A stretch of 64,000 bases of DNA from Bradyrhizobium genosp. L. Its GTDB lineage: Bacteria > Pseudomonadota > Alphaproteobacteria > Rhizobiales > Xanthobacteraceae. The stretch's first letter is position 1, and the number at the start of each line of letters is the position of its first letter. Below are positions 58,031-64,000 of this stretch, piece by piece. Below the pieces are notes generated by a model that was not told the origin of the DNA, ran no database searches, and worked only from the letters and a program-made list of their open reading frames with translations. The position numbers were made by a program, and so were the translations under genes. Location of the stretch: contig NZ_CP061378.1 of the NCBI RefSeq assembly GCF_015624485.1, positions 4,092,001-4,156,000 on the forward strand, given 5' to 3'.

Positions 58031-59604
58031 GCCAGACGGCGGACCATCACGACGACTGGAAGCCGGCCTATAATCCCTGGCTGATCGCGATCGTGGTGAC
58101 GCTCGCCGCCTTCATGGAGATCCTCGACACCACGATCGTCAACGTGGCGCTGCCGCACATCGCCGGCAGCCTGTCCTCCAGCAACGACGAAGCGACCTGG
58201 GCGCTGACCTCCTACCTGGTCGCCAACGGCATCGTGCTGACGATCTCGGGCTGGCTCGGCGACCTGTTCGGCCGCAAGCGCTATTTCATCATCTGCATCG
58301 TGATGTTCACGGTCTGCTCTTTCCTGTGCGGCATCGCGCAGAGCCTGGCGCAATTGATCATCTTCCGCCTGATGCAGGGCTTCTTCGGCGGCGGCCTGCA
58401 GCCGAACCAGCAATCGATCATCCTCGACACCTTCCCGCCGGCCAAGCGCGGCGCCGCGTTCGGCGTCGCGGCGATCGCAACCGTCGTCGCGCCAATCATG
58501 GGGCCGACGCTCGGCGGCTACATCACCGACCAGGCGACCTGGCGCTGGATCTTCTTCCTCAACATCCCCGTCGGCATGATCGCCGCCTTCTTCGTCTCGC
58601 TGATGGTCGAGGACCCGCCGTGGGAGAAGAACCGCCGGAGCCGCGGCATCGACTATATCGGGCTGTCGCTGATCACGCTCGGTCTCGGCGCGCTGCAGAT
58701 CATGATGGACCGCGGCGAGGACGCCGACTGGTTCCAGTCCGGCTTCATCAAGCTGATGGCGATCACGGCCTTCCTCGGCATCACCGGGGCGATCGGCTGG
58801 CTCCTGATCGCCAAGAAGCCGATCGTCGATCTCTCGGTGTTCAAGGACAAGAATTTCACCGGCGGCTGCATCATGATGGGCGCCACCGGCGGCATCCTCT
58901 ACGCCAGCGCCGTCATCATCCCGCAATTCGCCCAGACCGTGCTGCAGTACACCCCGACCTGGGCCGGCCTGATCCTGTCGCCCGGCGGCATCGCCGTGGT
59001 GCTGCTGATCCCGATCGTCGGGCGGATCATGACAATCGTGCAGACGCGCTTCGTCATTGCGGCCGGCTTCACCATCATGGGCTGCGCCCTGCTCTATGCC
59101 ACCACGCTGGTGCCCAATATCGACTTCAAGACGCTGATGTTCATGCGCACGTTCCAGTCGTCCGGGCTGGCCTTCCTGTTCGTGCCGATCTCGACGGTCG
59201 CCTACATGACGCTGCCGCGCGAGCTCAATGGCGACGGCTCGGCGATGTTCGCTATGTTCCGCAACGTGTTCGGCTCGATCGGGATCTCGCTTGCGACATC
59301 GCAGATCACCCAGCGATCGCAGGTCCACCAGAGCTATCTGTCGGAATGGGCGACGCCGTTCCACCAGCCGTATCAGGCGCTGGTCGCGCAATACGAGCAG
59401 TCGCTGCGCGCCATGGGGCGCGCCGGCACCGCGGCGCATGACGCCGCCGTCGGCCACGTCTACCAGGCGATGCGAACCCAGGTCGCCGTGCTGGCCTATG
59501 CCGACGTGTTCTTCTATTGCGCGGTGGTTGCCTTCGCCGTCGTGCCGTTCTGCTTCCTGCTCTCGGCGAAGACCGGCGGCATGCGACCGGGGGGTGGTCA
59601 CTGA
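58027..59604 (+). CDS. EmrB-like DHA2-family multidrug efflux transporter
   Basis: 14-TM major facilitator (525 aa). It has the DHA2 motif D1 region LDTTIVNVALPHIAG in TM1, motif A GWLGDLFGRKRYF, motif C APIMGPTLGGYITD, and ELNGDGSAMFAMFRN towards the C-terminus. It overlaps the adaptor by 4 nt and its stop overlaps the NodT start by 1 nt, so the three are one operon exporting hydrophobic compounds across both membranes. Substrates are unknown. Confidence 0.94.
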   Translation: MSQTADHHDDWKPAYNPWLIAIVVTLAAFMEILDTTIVNVALPHIAGSLSSSNDEATWALTSYLVANGIVLTISGWLGDLFGRKRYFIICIVMFTVCSFLCGIAQSLAQLIIFRLMQGFFGGGLQPNQQSIILDTFPPAKRGAAFGVAAIATVVAPIMGPTLGGYITDQATWRWIFFLNIPVGMIAAFFVSLMVEDPPWEKNRRSRGIDYIGLSLITLGLGALQIMMDRGEDADWFQSGFIKLMAITAFLGITGAIGWLLIAKKPIVDLSVFKDKNFTGGCIMMGATGGILYASAVIIPQFAQTVLQYTPTWAGLILSPGGIAVVLLIPIVGRIMTIVQTRFVIAAGFTIMGCALLYATTLVPNIDFKTLMFMRTFQSSGLAFLFVPISTVAYMTLPRELNGDGSAMFAMFRNVFGSIGISLATSQITQRSQVHQSYLSEWATPFHQPYQALVAQYEQSLRAMGRAGTAAHDAAVGHVYQAMRTQVAVLAYADVFFYCAVVAFAVVPFCFLLSAKTGGMRPGGGH

Positions 59605-61103
59605 TGGCGCGGCCGATCCACAGACTTGCGGTGTGCTTGCTAGCGAGCGCCGCCCTGCTCGCCGGCTGCAGCGTCGGCCCGGATTTCGTGCAGCCGGATT
59701 CCCATCTGCCCGACCACACGACCTTCTCGGGGCAAGCCTTCTCCGACGCGCATCTGCCGGCGCCGACCGATCCAACCTGGTGGAAAGTATTCGCCGATCC
59801 CGTGCTCACCGGCCTCGAAAGCCGCGTGGCGGAGGCCAATCTCGACGTCCGCACCGCCACCATCCGAATCGCCGAGAGCCGCTATCAGCGCAGCGCCACC
59901 GCTTCCGCGCAGTTTCCGAGCATCAACGGCGATGCGAAGTATAACCGCGAGCTGTACAGCCAGAACGGCATCGCGAGCCTGCTCTCGCCGCTGCTGCCGC
60001 CGGGCTCCGGCGGGCTGAGCCTGGCCCCGATCAACGAGTACAATGTCGGCCTCGACATGTCCTGGGAGATCGACCTCTGGGGCCACGTCCGCCGCCAGAT
60101 CGAATCCGCCGACGCGTCCGTCGACCAGGCCGAGGACCGCCGCCGCGACGCGCTGGTCTCGGTGCTCGCCGAGCTCGCCAGCGACTACATCCAGCTGCGC
60201 GGGGTGCAGGAGCAGATCCGGATCGCCGAGAACAATCTCAAGGTCGACCGCGAGGTGCTGCAGCTTGCGCAGCAGCTGCAGCAGAAGGGCGTCCGCTCCG
60301 GCCTCGATGCGGAGAATGCCGCAGCGCAAGTCGAGGGCATCCGCGCCCAGCTGCCGAGCCTGGAGCAGCAGCAGATCCAGTACATGAACGCGATCGCGCT
60401 GTTGCTCGACCTGCCGCCGACCGCGCTCAACGCCGAGCTCGCGCCGCGCCGCGTGATCCCGCGCTCGCCGCCGCGGATTCCGCTCGGCATTCCCTCCGAG
60501 CTGGCGCGCCGCCGCCCCGATATCCGCGCAGCGGAGGATCAGCTGCATGCCGCGACCGCCAATATCGGCGTCGCGGTCGCCAATTTCTATCCGAAATTCC
60601 AGCTCAACGGCACGGTCGGCCTCGACGCGCTCGACTTCAACAATCTGTTCAAGTCGTCGTCGCTGCAATACAACGCCGGCCCCAGCGTCTCGCTGCCGAT
60701 CTTCGACGGCGCGCGGCTGAAGAGCGTGCTGAAACTCAGCGACGCCCAGCAGGCCGAAGCTGCGATCACCTACCACAAGACCGTGCTGCAGGCCTGGCAC
60801 GAGGTCGTCAACGCGCTCGCCGCGCACCGGCTCGAGCAGACCCGCCGCGTCAGGCTGCGCGCCCAGCTCGATCACACCCGAGCGGCGCTCGACCTCGCCC
60901 GCTCGCGCTACAATGACGGCGTCACCGATTTCCTGAGCGTGCTCGATGCCGAACGCAGCCTGCTGCAGAACGAGCAGCAATACGCCACCAGCACCACCAA
61001 CGTCTCGCTCAACCTGGTGACCCTGTTCAAATCGCTCGGCGGCGGCTGGGAGCAGGTGTTCCCCGATCCGCCACGGCCGGCGGCAACGCAGGCCAGCAAC
61101 TAG
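59604..61103 (+). CDS. NodT/TolC-like outer-membrane efflux lipoprotein
   Basis: 499-aa outer-membrane factor of the NodT (RND/EmrAB-associated) family. A lipoprotein signal ends in LLAGCSVGPDF; two OEP repeats follow (about 75-270 and 285-475), with WWKVFADPVLTGL, SWEIDLWGHVRRQ and RRRPDIRAAEDQLHAATANIG. The start shares one base with the emrB stop (TGATG). The TAG stop lies in the CTAG that flanks the following IS-like unit, so the 3' end touches the insertion point. Confidence 0.92.
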   Translation: MARPIHRLAVCLLASAALLAGCSVGPDFVQPDSHLPDHTTFSGQAFSDAHLPAPTDPTWWKVFADPVLTGLESRVAEANLDVRTATIRIAESRYQRSATASAQFPSINGDAKYNRELYSQNGIASLLSPLLPPGSGGLSLAPINEYNVGLDMSWEIDLWGHVRRQIESADASVDQAEDRRRDALVSVLAELASDYIQLRGVQEQIRIAENNLKVDREVLQLAQQLQQKGVRSGLDAENAAAQVEGIRAQLPSLEQQQIQYMNAIALLLDLPPTALNAELAPRRVIPRSPPRIPLGIPSELARRRPDIRAAEDQLHAATANIGVAVANFYPKFQLNGTVGLDALDFNNLFKSSSLQYNAGPSVSLPIFDGARLKSVLKLSDAQQAEAAITYHKTVLQAWHEVVNALAAHRLEQTRRVRLRAQLDHTRAALDLARSRYNDGVTDFLSVLDAERSLLQNEQQYATSTTNVSLNLVTLFKSLGGGWEQVFPDPPRPAATQASN

Positions 61104-61281
61104 GCCGTGTACTCATAAATCGGAAAGCTTGGTCACGGCCGATCTGATGTCCGCTTTTCCCCCAACGGTGGCACAAGAGCGGACATGGTTGGAAGTCCGA
61201 GAAGGGCCAATAAGCGACATCAACGCGAGCCGACAATCGGCTGACGACTTCTGGATCGGTTCCGAAGTTTCTCTGATTGGA

Positions 61282-62112
61282 CTATTCGAGCGGCACGGTA
61301 AGTCTTTTGATTGTGGTCCGGGTGTCGGGACGCAGGCCACGCCACCACACAAACGCCTCCGCCGCCTGCTCGACCAGCATACCGACACCGTCCGCAAGCC
61401 GCTTCACGCCGGCGTTCCGCGCCAGCCGGAGGAATGGCGTAAGGCCCTTTCCATAGAGCAACTCATAGGCAAGGCAATCGTCGCCAAAAGCCTCCGGGCT
61501 TATCGGCGGAAGCTCGCCGAGCAAGCTGGCAGAAGTTGCGTTCACGACTAGATCGAACCGGCCGAGTTTTTTGTCAGCGAGGGCCGAATAGCCGATAGCA
61601 GTAACGGGCCCATATCGCTCAAATTTACGGCCAAGCTCTTCCGCCTTGGTTACGGTGCGGTTTGCTATAACCAGCTCCGCCGGCCCCTGTTCGAGGAACG
61701 GCAGCACGACGCCTCGTGCAGCCCCACCCGCACCGAGCAGCGCTACCCGGCGCCCCTGCATCAAGCAGCCGAGATTGCGTGTGATATCGTTGGTAAGGCC
61801 GATGCCGTCGAAGTTCTCTCCGGTCACCCGGTCTGCCTCGAACTTCATCGCGTTGACGGCACCAGCGAGCCGGGCGCGCTCCTTGAGAACGGTGCAATAC
61901 GCGAACGCATCCATCTTGAACGGAGCGGTGATGTTGAGGCCCACGCCGCCTTCGCGCCGAAACCTGTCCACCACGTCGCTGAAGCCGCCGACGGGAGCTT
62001 CAATGGCGATGTAGTCGATAGTCTGCCCGGTCTCTTTTGCGAAGCTGAGATGGATCAGCGGCGATTTCGTGTGGTCGATCGGATTGCCGACCACGGCATA
62101 TTTGTCAGACAT
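61282..62112 (-). CDS. aroE: Shikimate dehydrogenase, atypical for rhizobia
   Basis: 276-aa NADPH-dependent reductase of 3-dehydroshikimate. Substrate and catalytic residues are present: HTKSPLIH near 14-21, K66 in ITAPFKMDAF and D102 in ENFDGIGL; the NADP site is LLGAGGAARGVVLPF (about 126-140). A GGGGAG lies 7 nt before the ATG. The sequence (MSDKYAVVGNPIDHTKSP, GMLVEQAAEAFVWWRG) resembles beta/gamma-proteobacterial AroE rather than the usual rhizobial one, as far as I recall, and its GC content looks lower than its neighbours. It lies between IS ends, suggesting transfer. Confidence 0.9.
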   Translation of the reverse strand: MSDKYAVVGNPIDHTKSPLIHLSFAKETGQTIDYIAIEAPVGGFSDVVDRFRREGGVGLNITAPFKMDAFAYCTVLKERARLAGAVNAMKFEADRVTGENFDGIGLTNDITRNLGCLMQGRRVALLGAGGAARGVVLPFLEQGPAELVIANRTVTKAEELGRKFERYGPVTAIGYSALADKKLGRFDLVVNATSASLLGELPPISPEAFGDDCLAYELLYGKGLTPFLRLARNAGVKRLADGVGMLVEQAAEAFVWWRGLRPDTRTTIKRLTVPLE

Positions 62113-62370
62113 CAAGTCGCTCCCCACGCCTTCGCCTCGTTGACGGCAGGCTCGCGTACAGCACGCCTTCGCTGACTTCGGCTGCGTCCTCCTTTTTCGA
62201 GATGCGGCCTTTTCGATTGACACGCGTCCCGCGCCAAAATCTCTCCAATGCGACCCCATCGAGTTCGACCGCGGCAATGTCCGCCTCGGGTCATGAACGA
62301 CAAAACTCACCCTGAGCATAATAGGTCCGCTTTGCGGAGTGTAGCGGCCAGTTGAGCTTTGGCGGCGAAC

Positions 62371-62411
62371 CATGATTCAAGCCCTTCGCGTCGCCAGGGG
62401 CTCGAATCATG
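62371..62411. repeat. Hairpin covering the transposase start
   Basis: CATGATTCAAGCCC (62371-62384) pairs with 62398-62411 with one mismatch; the transposase ATG (62409-62411) is in the right arm, so the RNA hairpin would hide the start codon. This may limit transposase translation, a known theme in IS elements. Confidence 0.6.
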
Positions 62412-63170
62412 CGCTACGAACTCACCGAACACGAATGGACCGCCATCAAGCCAATGCTACCCAACAAACCGCGCGGCGTCCCTCGGGTAAATGACCGTCG
62501 CGTACTCAACGGCATCTTCTGGGTTCTGCGCTCCGGCGCGCCTTGGCGCGATCTACCGGGCGCCTTTGGCCCCTACACCACCTGCTACAATCGCTTCGTC
62601 CGTTGGCGCCGGGCGGGCGTGTGGAGCCGTATCATAGACGCGCTCGCCGCTGCCCACGATGCGGCTGTCCAGATGATCGACACTTCTATTGTCCGCGTGC
62701 ACCAGCATGGAGCATGCATCAAATGGAACCAACGGCAGCTGATGGGGCGATCACGGGGTGGATTGACCAGCAAGATTCATGCGGTTGTAGACGCCAACGG
62801 CTTGCCGGTCCGCCTTGCGCTAACGCGCGGCGAGACACACGACAATCGGCTTGCAGGAAAACTCCTGTCTCGCTTGAAGTCTGGATCGATGTTGCTTGCC
62901 GACCGCGGCTATGATGCCGATTGGATCAGAGGCTCGCCATGCGGCGAGGCGCATGGGCCAATATCCCCCCCAAAACGCAATCGCAGTAATCCGATCAACT
63001 TCAGTCCTTATCTCTACCGCGACCGCAACCGGATCGAGCGCTTCTTCAATAGGATCAAGCAATGCCGTCGCGTTGCAACGCGCTACGACAAGCTGGCTGC
63101 CAACTACCTTGCCTTCGTACAGCTTGCCTCGATCAGGCTATGGCTTCGCGCTTATGAGTCCACGCCCTAG
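62409..63170 (+). CDS. IS5-family transposase with an internal frame-garbled segment
   Basis: 253-aa DDE transposase (IS5/IS427-like). An N-terminal DUF4096-type domain (VLNGIFWVLRSGAPWRDLP) and DDE residues D91 (MIDTSIVRVHQ), D165 (LLADRGYDADW) and E210 (RDRNRIERFFNRIKQ) are visible. Between 62931 and 62975 the frame is out of phase with the family: the alternative frame reads RLAMRRGAWANIPPK, as in relatives, so a deletion near 62931 is compensated by an insertion near 62972. The altered part lies between D165 and E210; activity is doubtful. Confidence 0.92.
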   Translation: MRYELTEHEWTAIKPMLPNKPRGVPRVNDRRVLNGIFWVLRSGAPWRDLPGAFGPYTTCYNRFVRWRRAGVWSRIIDALAAAHDAAVQMIDTSIVRVHQHGACIKWNQRQLMGRSRGGLTSKIHAVVDANGLPVRLALTRGETHDNRLAGKLLSRLKSGSMLLADRGYDADWIRGSPCGEAHGPISPPKRNRSNPINFSPYLYRDRNRIERFFNRIKQCRRVATRYDKLAANYLAFVQLASIRLWLRAYESTP

Positions 63171-63325
63171 CCAGGCCGCGGATCACCTCGCTTGCGGGTA
63201 TCTGTCATGTTGCACATCCACAAAGTGTGCTAGCGTCGGTGCATTGCCGGCAGCAGCACGCTCCGTCGCCTGTTCGTCATCCAACGGTTGTTGACTGCCG
63301 ACCATTTTCAGACCGGGAGAGTTTC

Positions 63326-64000
63326 ATGCTGGAAATGCGCTTTGCTCGCGCCAATCTGTGCCGCGCCGTCGCTGGCCTGTTGCTGCTGCTCGCGTCGGGT
63401 GGCCCGTTGCGGGCGTGGGGCCAGGAAGGCCATTCCGTGATCGCCGAGATTGCCGACCTCAATCTGACGGCGAGCGCCAAATCGCAAATCGCGGCGCTGA
63501 TCGGCCAGAACGCCTCGCTGGCCTCGATCTCGAGCTGGGCGGACGATATCCGCGACGATCGGCCGGAAACCTACAACTGGCATTTCGTCGATATCCCGCT
63601 CGACGCCGACGACTACGTGCCGAGCCGTGACTGCCTTGACTCCAGCAAGGGCGATTGCGCCATCAACGCGATCGAGCGCAACCGCAAGATGTTGCTCGAT
63701 CCCGCCGCTTCCGTGCAGGCCAAGATGGAAGCGCTGATGTATCTCGTGCACTTCATCGGCGACATCCATCAGCCGCTCCACACCATCGGCGACTATCGCG
63801 GCGCCAACGACTATCCCGTCAAATTCTTCGTCGATCCCCTGAAGAAGACCAAGGAGGACACCAATCTGCATACGGTGTGGGATGTCGGCCTGATCCACGC
63901 CACGGTGTGGGATTGGGGCGCCTATGTCCGGCGCCTGCAGGACAATTGGCTGCCGGGCAAGGACATCAAGCAGCTCACCGCCGGCAGCGTCGTCGACTGG
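63326..64000 (+). CDS. S1/P1-type nuclease (3' end lies outside the window)
   Basis: 225 codons are visible, running off the window. A signal peptide (about 1-30) would leave mature W31 as N-terminus, which is a zinc ligand in this family (WGQEGH). Other ligand positions are seen: H36, D73/D74 (SWADDIR), H86 (NWHFVDIP), H142 and D146 (LVHFIGDIHQP), H152, H182 and D186 (LHTVWD). It predicts a secreted tri-zinc nuclease cutting single-stranded DNA/RNA. A GGGAGA site precedes the ATG at 63326. Confidence 0.93.
   Translation, partial: MLEMRFARANLCRAVAGLLLLLASGGPLRAWGQEGHSVIAEIADLNLTASAKSQIAALIGQNASLASISSWADDIRDDRPETYNWHFVDIPLDADDYVPSRDCLDSSKGDCAINAIERNRKMLLDPAASVQAKMEALMYLVHFIGDIHQPLHTIGDYRGANDYPVKFFVDPLKKTKEDTNLHTVWDVGLIHATVWDWGAYVRRLQDNWLPGKDIKQLTAGSVVDW

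Larger units (their letters stand above)
61104..63166. mobile_element. Possible IS5-type unit with aroE passenger, bounded by matching inverted ends
   Basis: Positions 61100-61118 read CTAGGCCGTGTACTCATAA; the complement of 63152-63170 reads CTAGGGCGTGGACTCATAA, 17 of 19 identical. CTAG on both sides could be a 4-bp target duplication, which fits IS5-family insertion habits. The right end overlaps the last codons of the transposase. No similar left end was found immediately upstream of the transposase. Contents: 61104-61281 (no gene, Bradyrhizobium-type mosaic sequence), aroE, a 296-nt spacer and the transposase. A nested or deleted pair of elements is an alternative. Confidence 0.45.

Noticed and set aside
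62113..62373. An extended N-terminus of the aroE product
   Set aside because: The 87 extra codons are basic and unlike AroE, while the ATG at 62112 has a good ribosome-binding site and matches the family start.

Overview
The window is high-GC alphaproteobacterial chromosome, most likely Bradyrhizobium or a close relative. The support is rhizobial gene neighbourhoods (argS-dgt-erpA-xthA; tpiA-secG-pyrG-kdsA-eno-ftsB-pdhABC-lpdA), a pyruvate dehydrogenase E1-beta with its own lipoyl domain, an ExoR-like Sel1 protein, and several families of palindromic intergenic repeats of the kind I recall from Bradyrhizobium. The species call is inference; no rRNA or tRNA gene was seen.

Layout. 1-4.4 kb: argS (cut by the window edge), dgt, erpA, a GNAT acetyltransferase and xthA. 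4.4-9.8 kb: a sugar-acid catabolic cluster (idonate 5-dehydrogenase, gluconate 5-dehydrogenase-like SDR, enolase-superfamily dehydratase) divergent from its GntR regulator and an MFS transporter. 9.8-14.6 kb: ilvD overlapping an exoR-like gene, about 1.4 kb of repeat-rich non-coding DNA with one small ORF, and an SMP-30 lactonase. 14.9-19.6 kb: a soluble lytic transglycosylase, an orphan TctC-type binding protein and threonine synthase. 19.7-30.5 kb: lpdA, pdhC, pdhB, pdhA, ftsB and eno, interrupted by small genes and by ddl. 30.6-42.6 kb: queF, an MFS exporter, kdsA, a secreted PAAR-like protein, a two-component system with a PmtA-like methyltransferase, an SH3 protein, pyrG, secG, an XRE-cupin/GNAT pair and tpiA. 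42.8-47.9 kb: a ppiD-trpD-trpC-moaC operon with a hypothetical tail gene. 47.9-54.1 kb: a lone Flp pilin, a GGDEF-EAL protein, CtpA and an old-yellow-enzyme homologue. 54.2-56.1 kb: hypothetical genes, one encoding three exact 116-residue-period repeats. 56.1-61.1 kb: a TetR-regulated EmrA-EmrB-NodT efflux operon. 61.1-63.2 kb: an IS5-type transposase and an atypical aroE between matching inverted ends. From 63.3 kb: an S1/P1 nuclease cut by the window end.

Most of the window is housekeeping backbone on which accessory modules have been placed. The observations most worth following are: (1) identical GCAATG-N5-GCAATG direct repeats upstream of both the OmpR-type regulator and the PmtA-like methyltransferase, suggesting a small regulon; (2) the membrane-anchored triple-repeat protein; (3) the possible 2.06-kb IS5-like unit with CTAG at both ends and a beta/gamma-proteobacterial-looking aroE as passenger; (4) the nested-hairpin repeat upstream of ilvD; (5) a PAAR-like protein with a Sec signal; and (6) two small unannotated-looking genes inside the pdh operon.
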